From an archaeon (GTDB lineage: Archaea; Nanobdellota; Nanobdellia; SCGC-AAA011-G17; GW2011-AR17): a stretch of 5,722 nt of DNA. The notes beneath the pieces are model-generated. The model ran no database searches. It was not told the origin of the DNA and worked only from the letters and a program-made list of their open reading frames with translations. Location of the stretch: the NCBI GenBank assembly GCA_023245975.1, contig JAHFJF010000054.1, positions 1 to 5,722 of the forward strand. Direction: 5' to 3'. Positions 1 to 5,722 of this stretch are shown here, piece after piece. The position numbers and the translations under genes are program-made. The first letter of the stretch is position 1. The number at the start of each line of letters is the position of its first letter.

Positions 1-1
1 C

Positions 2-475
2 TATGATCTGTTTGTTTGCAGCGGAATTTTATTCAATCACGAATCGCCAAGAAGGGGAGAGACATTTGTAACAAGGAAGATAACAAGGGCGGTTGCTAAT
101 ATCAAGGCAGGAAAGCAGAACAAATTGTACTTGGGAAATCTTGAAGCTAAACGAGATTGGGGTTATGCTCCTGAATATGTGGAAGCTATGTGGCGTATGC
201 TTCAGCATAACGAGCCAGATGATTATGTCATAGCAACTGGAGAGACACACACAGTCAAGGAATTTGTCGAAGCAGCTTTCAGCTATGCAGGCTTAGAAGC
301 TAAGGATTACGTAGAGATTGATCCTAGATATTATAGGCCTTCTGAAGTAGATATACTATGTGGCGATGCATCAAAGGCAAAAGCAAAGCTTGGGTGGGAG
401 CCTAAAGTTAAATTCAATGAACTGGTTAAGATAATGGTAGATGCAGATTTAAATAATGTTCCAGAAAAGAGATAA
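2..475 (+). CDS. gmd: GDP-mannose 4,6-dehydratase, C-terminal part (5' end outside window)
   Basis: This is the last 157 codons of a GDP-mannose 4,6-dehydratase, a cytoplasmic NADP-dependent extended short-chain dehydrogenase that converts GDP-mannose to GDP-4-keto-6-deoxymannose. The reading frame is open from base 2 to a TAA at 473-475, so the N-terminal Rossmann motif and the catalytic Tyr-x-x-x-Lys lie outside the window. Family signatures seen are [18 protein letters not shown] near the start, then [20 protein letters not shown], the nucleotide-sugar-binding [13 protein letters not shown] segment, and the [14 protein letters not shown] tail. Known members are about 340-370 residues, so roughly half of the protein is present. 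An in-frame TTG at 125 is internal and not a start, because conserved family sequence continues upstream of it. The stop codon overlaps the ATG of the next gene by one base, which suggests co-translation. The family assignment is very secure. Which deoxysugar is finally made is not shown. Confidence 0.96.
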   Translation, partial: YDLFVCSGILFNHESPRRGETFVTRKITRAVANIKAGKQNKLYLGNLEAKRDWGYAPEYVEAMWRMLQHNEPDDYVIATGETHTVKEFVEAAFSYAGLEAKDYVEIDPRYYRPSEVDILCGDASKAKAKLGWEPKVKFNELVKIMVDADLNNVPEKR

Positions 476-1539
476 TGATAAACATCCGGTATTATTCCAG
501 CGACCATGGCTTGGGCCATGTGTCTAGGGACATCGCTATAATCAAGGAACTAATCAAGGTTCCAGGTGTAAGAGTTTTCGTGAGGAATCTTTCCGGAAGC
601 AAGTTATTTGCAGATTCCTTCAATAAGAAGGTTGGAGTAACTCCAAAGAGGAATGATTTTGGTGTTATAAATAAGAAGAATGACTTCTCAACTGACAATG
701 AGGGTACTTATTCAAGATTATCAGAATGGAAAAGCACCTGGGATGATTTTCTGAAAGAAGAGAAAAGGTTTTGCAAGGGCAATGATATAAGCATAATAGT
801 TTCAGACATCTCGCCACAGCCGTTTATATTGGCTAATGATTTGGGTATACCATCTGTTGCAGTATCTAATTTTACTTGGCATTGCATTTATTCGAGTTTG
901 TTCGGTAAAAATGACCCATTGGTAAAAGATATAGGGGATTCTTATCGTTTAGCTTCAAAGTCCATAATACTGCCTTTTGAACAGGATAATATGATACTTC
1001 CGTCGCAGACAAAGACAGGGCTTGTTTGTAGGGACATAGAAAAATCACGAAGTGAGATTAGGAATATGCTGGGAGTTTCTAAGAGAGATTTCCTCATATT
1101 CGTTTCAATGGGATTTTCCATGGAAAATATGCCGGGTTTTAAGATTCCTGAGATGCCAAAAGGAATTAGGTTGGTATCAAACCAGCTGCCTAATGCAATA
1201 AGGATTCCTTCAAATTTTTATAATTCTCAGGATATAGTGGCTGCTTCAGATCTTGTTGCCTGCAAGTCAGGTTACACCACTGTTGCAGAGTCTGTCTCTA
1301 AAAAAGTACCCATGGTAATAACCGCAAGGGACGGCTTTGTTGATGATGAGGCAATATGTTCAAAAGTTGAAAAACTTGGCATTGGTATGAGAATTCCTAA
1401 CAGGGATTTTCTTTCAATGGACTACTTAAGTAATTGTATGGAATTTGCATCTAGGGCAAAAGAGCAATATAATTCACTCCCAAAACGTTTTTCTTCATTA
1501 CATAACGAAGAGGTTGCAAGGATTATTTTATCTTGCTGA
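475..1539 (+). CDS. Putative GT-B-fold glycosyltransferase, MurG/arabinokinase-N-domain-like
   Basis: This complete 354-residue protein looks like a two-domain GT-B glycosyltransferase that would move a sugar from a nucleotide donor to an unknown acceptor. The N-terminal glycine loop reads SSDHGLGHVSRD (residues 8-19). It is followed by IIVSDISPQPFILANDLGIP and then VAVSNFTWHCIY (128-139), which resembles the N-terminal domain of L-arabinokinases and related proteins. The C-terminal donor-site region, SDLVACKSGYTTVAESV (258-274) followed by PMVITARDGF, matches the G-x-T-x-x-E pattern of MurG-like enzymes. There is no signal peptide, membrane segment or kinase domain, so it is the GT-B module alone and probably cytoplasmic. 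The ATG shares one base with the gmd stop (TAATG), and a purine-rich GAAAAGAGA precedes it, so it is probably translationally coupled to gmd. That placement makes a GDP-deoxysugar donor plausible, but this is inference. Its 3' end overlaps the convergent gene by 17 bases. The fold is likely; the exact activity is unknown. Confidence 0.8.
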   Translation: MINIRYYSSDHGLGHVSRDIAIIKELIKVPGVRVFVRNLSGSKLFADSFNKKVGVTPKRNDFGVINKKNDFSTDNEGTYSRLSEWKSTWDDFLKEEKRFCKGNDISIIVSDISPQPFILANDLGIPSVAVSNFTWHCIYSSLFGKNDPLVKDIGDSYRLASKSIILPFEQDNMILPSQTKTGLVCRDIEKSRSEIRNMLGVSKRDFLIFVSMGFSMENMPGFKIPEMPKGIRLVSNQLPNAIRIPSNFYNSQDIVAASDLVACKSGYTTVAESVSKKVPMVITARDGFVDDEAICSKVEKLGIGMRIPNRDFLSMDYLSNCMEFASRAKEQYNSLPKRFSSLHNEEVARIILSC

Positions 1540-2794
1540 AAAATTCATCAAATTTAGAGATTATATAATCAAGTTCTTCTCTAGCCAATGACCGATGGCA
1601 TCCAATATAGAATCCGTTATTGTTGATTTCTTGTGCTGCAGGATAATTTGGCTCAAGGTTGCCGAATATTTTCAAGTAGTATGGCTGGTTGAGCAATGGA
1701 AGCATGTATCTTGTCTCTATTTTGTTATTTTCCAAAAATGAAGTTAATTCATCCCTTGTTAACTTGTTTGTCTTGATAACGATCGGGAACATCATGAAGA
1801 CATGCTCATTTCCTGGCAGCGTCTCAGGCAGTTGCATGTATGCCGACCATTTCTTTAGGCCATTAATCAAATAGTTAGCATTTTCTTTTCTTTTAGTGTC
1901 GAATTCTTCGTGCAATTCTATTTGGCCAAGACCCAAGGCAGCCTCCATTTCAGTTGCCCTGTAGCTGTAACCCATAGTCACGAAGCTAAACCGGCTTTTC
2001 ATTATCATTTTTAGTTCTTCTTCGCTCTTGTTGTTGTCATCATCTATTGAAAGATAGATTGAATCTCTGCCATGGTTCATCAGGCTCCTAAGCCTTATTG
2101 CAATGTCATCGTCATTTGTAATGGCTAATCCGCCTACGCCAGTTACCAATATATGGGCAGTATATGTTGAGAAGCAGGCAACATCACTAAAAGTGCCAAC
2201 GCTTCTTCCTTTATACTTTGCAAACATTGTTTCGCACGAGTCTTCAATTATTTTTAAGTCATGTTTTTGTGCTATTTCTTGTATTGGGTCCATGTCGCAG
2301 GGCTGGCCGAAGAGGTGCACTGCCATTATCGCCCTAGTTCTTGGAGTTATTTTTTCTTCAATCTTTTCAGGATCTAAATTATAGTATTTCGGATGTACAT
2401 CAGCAAATACCGGCATAAGATTATTCTGCAACACGACATTTGATGAGGCGATGAAAGTTACTGCGGGAACGATTATTTCGTCTCCATCATTCCAATGATA
2501 TTTCTCTTTCATGGCGGCAACAGCTATCTGCAATGCCGAAGTGCCGCTATTGCAGAAGATCGCATGCTTGGCATTGTGGCCTTTGGCAAATGCGGTTTCA
2601 AAAGCTCTTGAAAATCGGCCATATGAAAGCCTGTTCTCATTTAAGGCAAGATTTACATATTCTTTTTCTTTTTTGGATATTTCTACAGTTCCAACTCCGA
2701 TATTGAAGCCTTTCGACCTTGGGTTGTTTGAGGATTCACTCTTTAACTCAATAAGCTCTTTCTTGAGCCATTTTGCGAAGTTTCTGTCATTCAT
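1523..2794 (-). CDS. DegT/DnrJ/EryC1/StrS-family PLP enzyme with His replacing the PLP lysine; possible sugar 3-dehydratase
   Basis: This complete 423-residue protein is a fold-type I PLP enzyme of the sugar aminotransferase/dehydratase family. Visible family features are the cofactor phosphate loop CNSGTSAL (81-88), DEIIVPAVTF (105-114), AIMAVHLFGQPCDM (155-168), the pyridine-nitrogen aspartate in IIEDSCE (D185), and GYSYRATEMEAALGLGQ (275-291). The loop that normally holds the Schiff-base lysine (pattern S-F-H-P-T-K-N-L-T-T-G-E-G-G) reads STYTAHILVTGVGG, so H214 takes the lysine position. His at this place marks the 3-dehydratases ColD (GDP-4-keto-6-deoxymannose) and RfbH/E1 (CDP-4-keto-6-deoxyglucose). 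The lead-in before the fold and the C-terminal FYIGCHRSLAREELDYIISKF look more E1-like, but the loop after HGRDS (241-245), which is cysteine-rich in E1, has no cysteines. A PMP-dependent dehydratase is favoured; a non-catalytic homologue is possible. The ATG is supported by a TATA box about 30 bases upstream. Confidence 0.88.
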   Translation of the reverse strand: MNDRNFAKWLKKELIELKSESSNNPRSKGFNIGVGTVEISKKEKEYVNLALNENRLSYGRFSRAFETAFAKGHNAKHAIFCNSGTSALQIAVAAMKEKYHWNDGDEIIVPAVTFIASSNVVLQNNLMPVFADVHPKYYNLDPEKIEEKITPRTRAIMAVHLFGQPCDMDPIQEIAQKHDLKIIEDSCETMFAKYKGRSVGTFSDVACFSTYTAHILVTGVGGLAITNDDDIAIRLRSLMNHGRDSIYLSIDDDNNKSEEELKMIMKSRFSFVTMGYSYRATEMEAALGLGQIELHEEFDTKRKENANYLINGLKKWSAYMQLPETLPGNEHVFMMFPIVIKTNKLTRDELTSFLENNKIETRYMLPLLNQPYYLKIFGNLEPNYPAAQEINNNGFYIGCHRSLAREELDYIISKFDEFFSKIK

Positions 2795-2885
2795 TATGTG
2801 GCAGTGTGTATTATGTTAATTTATAAATATTCGGTAGATTTAGATCCAATAGAGCCATAGAAGGAAAATTCGTTTTTAAAAGAGA
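2795..2885. other. Intergenic spacer between the radical SAM and DegT-family genes
   Basis: This 91-base gap separates two minus-strand genes. It contains the TATA box of the downstream gene. Just after the radical SAM stop it has short T runs on the minus strand (TCTCTTTTAAAAACGAATTTTCC, split here by AAAAACGAA), which could act as a weak archaeal oligo-T terminator. No convincing hairpin, small ORF or repeat is seen. Confidence 0.45.
2819..2828 (-). promoter_or_regulatory. Archaeal-type TATA box for the DegT-family gene
   Basis: On the minus strand the sequence reads ATATTTATAAATTAAC, containing a strong TATA-box-like core centred near 2823-2824. The ATG at 2794-2792 lies about 30 bases downstream. 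Archaeal transcription usually starts 25-27 bases from the TATA centre, which puts the start near 2795-2798. The mRNA would then be essentially leaderless, in line with the absence of a Shine-Dalgarno sequence before the ATG. AT-rich DNA produces such motifs by chance, so the spacing is the main support. Confidence 0.6.
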
Positions 2886-4301
2886 TTATGCAGTCATTCC
2901 AACAACAAATTTCACTCCTGACATATATCTTTTCACGTCCTCCATTGTCTTTATTCTTTTTAGGTGTTTCATTACGTATTTTGGCCTGAAGTAGAATCTC
3001 CTGTAAGCTTCCCTTTGGACGCTTATTATTTCTTTTTCATCTTTGTATCCATGTGGCACGAAAACTGGCATGAATACAGAATAATCATTGTAATTGCTGC
3101 TTAATCTTCCTTCATCAAGGTTCTTTTCCCACATTATGGTTCCTGGGAAGGGTGTGTTAAGAAGGAATTGTACATAATCCAAATCTAGCTCAATGGCGAA
3201 CTTTATTGTTTCTCTTGCCAATTCAGGCGTCTCCCCCGGAAGTGCAAGAATAAATGATCCTCTTGTTTCTATTCCGGCTTCATGTGTCCATTTGACAGCT
3301 TTTCTCATCCTGTCTAATGTTGTACCTTTCTTTACTTTGTTGATTAGCACTTGTGTGCCAGATTCTAATCCATAGAATATGTTCCAGCATCCGGCAGCAG
3401 CCATTTTCTTGAGCAGATCTTCAGTTATGTAATTTACATGTGAATAGCATGACCATTTTATGTCTATGTTATTTTCTTTAATCATATCACAGAATTCATT
3501 TACCCACTTGTTTGGGAATGCAAACTCATCATCCCAGAATGAAATCTCTTTTATTCCATATTCATCAACTAGATATTTTATTTCCTCTATTGCCTTTTTT
3601 GCGCTAATCCTCCTGTATTTTGGCGCATGCGGCCCACCTTCAAAGCAGAATGTGCACTGGCCATAGCTACAGCCCCTAGTTGTCATCATGTTAGCAAGAG
3701 GCAGTCTTTTGTATTGGTTTGGCAATGGTATGTATTTTGACATATCAAAATATTTTCTGGATGGTATAGGCAGTTCATCTAAATTTGCTATTGGCAGCCT
3801 TGGCTCTGTTAGTTTTATTTCTCCGTCTTTGGTTCTATATGCGATGCCCTTGATTGATTGAGGTTGCCTTTTTCCTTGAAAATATTCCAATAATTCTAGC
3901 ATTGAGTATTCTGCTTCTTCTATTATCAAAAAGTCTATGAAAGGCTGCTTTTCCATTACCTCTTTAGGCAGCCTGGACACATGTGGACCGCCGAATATTA
4001 CTGGCAAATGTAATTCTTCCTTGATTTTCTGTGCAATCTTGTAGGCCTTATCTGCAGTTGCTGATAGGGCGCCAAAAACAACAATATCAGGATTAAAACT
4101 CTTTACATCATTAATTATCTCTTCCATAGTGTATTCCAACACTTGCAAGTCTAAAACCCTTGATTCATGCCCGCCATCTCTTTCGATCGTAGAAGCAATA
4201 TAGGCAAGCCCTAGTGGTGGTAAGTAGCCCTTTTTTATGTTAGTCTTGCTGTTGTATCTCTCTTTTATGCTGTATGGTGGAGTTATGAACATTGCTTTCA
4301 T
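2886..4301 (-). CDS. Radical SAM protein with N-terminal B12-binding-type domain
   Basis: This 471-residue protein belongs to the B12-binding-domain radical SAM (BchE/P-methylase-like) superfamily, which cleaves S-adenosylmethionine at a 4Fe-4S cluster to start radical chemistry. The N-terminal 130 residues form a Rossmann-like domain: MFITPPYSIKERY, GYLPPLGLAYIASTIERDG, PDIVVFGALSAT (71-82) and VIFGGPHVSRLP (101-112). It has no D-x-H-x-x-G cobalamin motif, so cobalamin binding, if any, would be base-off without a lower His ligand. The radical SAM core begins at TTRGCSYGQCTFC (207-219); its cluster cysteines C211, C216 and C219 are spaced CX4CX2C, not the common CX3CX2C. Later landmarks are SFWDDEF (254-260), the GLESG strand (311-315) and GSFILALPGET (348-358). 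The tail FYFRPKYVMKHLK (437-449) is typical of this group. It follows the methyltransferase gene by 30 bases. The substrate is unknown; glycan or lipid modification is only suggested by context. Translation may start at M1 or at M4 (4292). Confidence 0.9.
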   Translation of the reverse strand: MKAMFITPPYSIKERYNSKTNIKKGYLPPLGLAYIASTIERDGGHESRVLDLQVLEYTMEEIINDVKSFNPDIVVFGALSATADKAYKIAQKIKEELHLPVIFGGPHVSRLPKEVMEKQPFIDFLIIEEAEYSMLELLEYFQGKRQPQSIKGIAYRTKDGEIKLTEPRLPIANLDELPIPSRKYFDMSKYIPLPNQYKRLPLANMMTTRGCSYGQCTFCFEGGPHAPKYRRISAKKAIEEIKYLVDEYGIKEISFWDDEFAFPNKWVNEFCDMIKENNIDIKWSCYSHVNYITEDLLKKMAAAGCWNIFYGLESGTQVLINKVKKGTTLDRMRKAVKWTHEAGIETRGSFILALPGETPELARETIKFAIELDLDYVQFLLNTPFPGTIMWEKNLDEGRLSSNYNDYSVFMPVFVPHGYKDEKEIISVQREAYRRFYFRPKYVMKHLKRIKTMEDVKRYMSGVKFVVGMTA

Positions 4302-4311
4302 GGTTTCTGCC

Positions 4312-4321
4312 TATTATAAAT
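4312..4321 (-). promoter_or_regulatory. Possible TATA box ahead of the radical SAM gene
   Basis: The 30-base gap between the methyltransferase and radical SAM genes contains GATTTATAATAGG on the minus strand, a TATA-like core centred near 4317. It is only about 16 bases from the ATG at 4301 but 25 bases from the in-frame ATG at 4292. If it is used, a leaderless mRNA starting at the second Met would result. It could equally be chance in AT-rich DNA, with the gene transcribed from upstream. Confidence 0.3.
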
Positions 4322-4331
4322 CTCGTTTGCT

Positions 4332-5222
4332 TCATTTATTAAGGTTATGATGGTATTTTTTAGCAATGACTTTAATCTCAAATGGGCTGTTTAATGCCCA
4401 TGCAATTGCATACACTACGGCTACAGCTGCCTTTAGGACAGAGCTTCCTTCTACATTGTCCAATGGTATTTCGGATGTCTCTATATGTACAGGTTTAAGG
4501 CCAACATTTTTTATCATGTTCAATAATGTTTTTCTTGAGAAATGTGTTATGTGGTGTATTGGATGCACTAATTCTGAAGGTTTTGAGATTAATCCGCCAG
4601 TTATTTTATAGATAGCATCAGCAGCTTTGCACATGAAGCTGTCATCATTTGTTGTCTGTATGACAATTATTCCGTCATCTTTCAATAATTCCCTTGCTTT
4701 CTTTAATATTCCAACTGGATCAGGCACATGCTCTATGAAATCCCACATTGTTATAACATCGAACATCTTTTTCTTGAATTTTGAATCTTCCAGTTTGCCG
4801 TTGAAGACATTTAGCTTGAATTTCTCTTCTGCATATTTGGAAGCATAATCTGAGAGTTCAACGCCATAGGCATCAAATCCTTCTTTTTGTGCCATGTCCA
4901 GGAATACCCCTGTTGCGCATCCAATGTCCAATAATTTCCCTTTTGGCTTGTGTCTTTTTAGTATTTTCAATTCTCTAAGGAATGCCTGCAGCTTTTTGCT
5001 TTTGCCTAGGTGCTTTTGATAATCAGCGCTGCTTTCTTTGAAGAAATTTGGGTGAGTTTCTGTAAAATATTCTGCACTATACATATCTTTTCCTTGCTTG
5101 TGCCTCAAAGAATCCTGGTCTGTGAATAGTGCATTGCATTTCTGGCACCTGTATATTTTGCACAATTTAAGGGAGTAAGCTAATTTAGCATCTTGATTTC
5201 CGCAGATGTGGCATTTAATCAT
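4332..5222 (-). CDS. Class I SAM-dependent methyltransferase with N-terminal zinc ribbon
   Basis: This 296-residue protein transfers a methyl group from S-adenosylmethionine to an unknown acceptor. The N-terminus has two cysteine pairs, CHIC (C4, C7) and CQKC (C26, C29), forming a likely zinc ribbon as in many methyltransferases of glycan and antibiotic clusters. The Rossmann core follows: motif I LLDIGCATGVF (97-107), the ribose-binding acidic residue in YGVELSD (E122), FDVITMWDFIEHVPDP (154-169), and LLKDDGIIVIQT (179-190). HPIHHITHFSRKTL (220-233) is a usual late motif in this group. Near the C-terminus, KAAVAVVYAIAWAL is a hydrophobic stretch that might bind a membrane or pack into the fold. 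I chose the ATG at 5222 because its ATGA overlaps the upstream stop, and the zinc ribbon follows at once. A longer frame begins with TTG at 5240 and adds six residues. It could be an O-, N- or C-methylase; NDP-sugar C-methylases also carry N-terminal zinc sites but are longer. Confidence 0.87.
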   Translation of the reverse strand: MIKCHICGNQDAKLAYSLKLCKIYRCQKCNALFTDQDSLRHKQGKDMYSAEYFTETHPNFFKESSADYQKHLGKSKKLQAFLRELKILKRHKPKGKLLDIGCATGVFLDMAQKEGFDAYGVELSDYASKYAEEKFKLNVFNGKLEDSKFKKKMFDVITMWDFIEHVPDPVGILKKARELLKDDGIIVIQTTNDDSFMCKAADAIYKITGGLISKPSELVHPIHHITHFSRKTLLNMIKNVGLKPVHIETSEIPLDNVEGSSVLKAAVAVVYAIAWALNSPFEIKVIAKKYHHNLNK

Positions 5223-5722
5223 TTTGTTTGGTATAAGCAAAAGTGCTCCTTTTTAATCTTTTTGTATAAGCCGCATGAATCCATCAGGCCGCATGTCTTT
5301 TCGTATGCCAGTACATCAGTAGTTTTTGTTTTTTCTAGCAAATTTCTGATTTCATTGCAATCTTCTTTAATTACACTTTGGCCAAGTTCTAATATATTAT
5401 TCCAATGTTCTGGATTGGCTTGTACGTAATTGTATCCTGCAGATGATTCAAGGCCAAAATATATTGAGCCGTATGCAGTTAAAGAAGCTTGAAAGGCCTC
5501 ATCGGGCGGAAATTGTCCTAAAGTGATGAATTTTCCATCTATTTCAGGCAATATAGATATCATTTCTTCAGTAATAGGGCTGTGCTTTATGAACCACGGA
5601 GTATGCAACATGCTTACTGTTATGAACATTACTGGCAATAAGATAAGCCCTATGATTGCTATATTTCTGATTTTTTTAGGGATATGTTCATATTTTGTAT
5701 TCAGAAAGAGATATATCATAAA
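5219..5722 (-). CDS. C-terminal part of an integral membrane protein of unknown function (5' end outside window)
   Basis: The frame is open from the right edge to a TGA at 5221-5219. An in-frame ATG at 5719 is unlikely to be the real start, because the frame continues upstream (TTT) and the opening residues, IYLFLNTKY, look like the end of a hydrophobic helix. One clear membrane segment, NIAIIGLILLPVMFITVSML, follows a basic KK-R stretch. It is followed by about 120 soluble residues that include DGKFITLGQFPPDEAFQASL, YGSIYFGLESSAGYNYV and several cysteines late in the chain. A membrane helix followed by an exposed domain with a sugar-cluster setting recalls the ends of multi-spanning GT-C or oligosaccharide-handling proteins, but I recognise no diagnostic motif, so this is only a guess. 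Its stop overlaps the methyltransferase start by four bases, so the two are probably one operon. Confidence 0.6.
   Translation of the reverse strand, partial: FMIYLFLNTKYEHIPKKIRNIAIIGLILLPVMFITVSMLHTPWFIKHSPITEEMISILPEIDGKFITLGQFPPDEAFQASLTAYGSIYFGLESSAGYNYVQANPEHWNNILELGQSVIKEDCNEIRNLLEKTKTTDVLAYEKTCGLMDSCGLYKKIKKEHFCLYQTK

Noticed and set aside
29..250. 73-codon minus-strand frame across gmd
   Set aside because: The plus strand encodes unmistakable Gmd motifs here; the antisense frame is a shadow.
125..475. Short independent protein starting at TTG 125
   Set aside because: The frame continues upstream to the window edge with conserved Gmd sequence, so TTG 125 is an internal leucine codon of a truncated gene.
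2210..2218. Lysines K193 and K195 in FAKYKGRSVG as a replacement PLP lysine
   Set aside because: This is the family-wide Y-K-G-x-x-x-G segment found before the cofactor loop in ordinary members too; it is not the Schiff-base position.
2511..2819. 102-codon plus-strand frame opposite the DegT-family gene
   Set aside because: It is fully antisense to a well-supported gene, has no recognisable domain, and arises from the codon pattern of the other strand.
2795..2885. Riboswitch or small RNA in the longest intergenic gap
   Set aside because: Only 91 bases, AT-rich, with no stable stem or conserved motif visible; a TATA box and short T runs explain it.
5193..5429. 78-codon plus-strand frame across the membrane protein and methyltransferase junction
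   Set aside because: It lies antisense to two overlapping genes whose ATGA junction is coherent, and it shows no domain features.
1..5722. CRISPR array, insertion sequence, tRNA or defence system
   Set aside because: No direct-repeat series, terminal inverted repeats, transposase motifs, cloverleaf pattern or defence-protein motifs were seen; the content is ordinary glycan-locus enzymes.

Overview
The window is an AT-rich stretch of chromosome carrying five genes, two of them cut by the window edges. The products point to NDP-sugar or surface-glycan metabolism. I favour an archaeal host, possibly a small-genome (DPANN-like) lineage. The reasons are an archaeal-type TATA box about 30 bases before an ATG with almost no leader, weak or absent Shine-Dalgarno sites, and arginine codons dominated by AGA/AGG. 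No rRNA or marker gene is present, so this is an inference, not a proof.

Left block (1-1539, plus strand): the 3' part of a GDP-mannose 4,6-dehydratase gene (gmd). It is fused by a one-base TAATG stop/start overlap to a GT-B-fold, MurG-like or arabinokinase-N-domain-like putative glycosyltransferase. Gmd makes GDP-4-keto-6-deoxymannose, the branch point to fucose, rhamnose, perosamine and colitose.

Right block (5722-1523, minus strand): read in the direction of transcription, this holds the C-terminal end of a membrane protein, a zinc-ribbon SAM methyltransferase (ATGA overlap with the previous gene), a B12-domain-type radical SAM protein 30 bases later, and a DegT/DnrJ/EryC1/StrS-family PLP enzyme with its own TATA box. 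The last gene converges on the left block, and the two 3' ends overlap by 17 bases.

The most interesting observation is that the DegT-family protein has histidine where aminotransferases of this fold carry the PLP-binding lysine. That substitution is the hallmark of the PLP/PMP sugar 3-dehydratases ColD and RfbH/E1, and the loop holding iron-sulfur cysteines in E1 has no cysteines here. ColD's known substrate is the product of Gmd, encoded beside it. A joint role in making a 3,6-dideoxy or otherwise modified GDP-sugar is a testable hypothesis. The radical SAM protein and methyltransferase could decorate the same glycan, but their substrates cannot be read from sequence. I found no RNA genes, mobile elements, CRISPR arrays or notable repeats.
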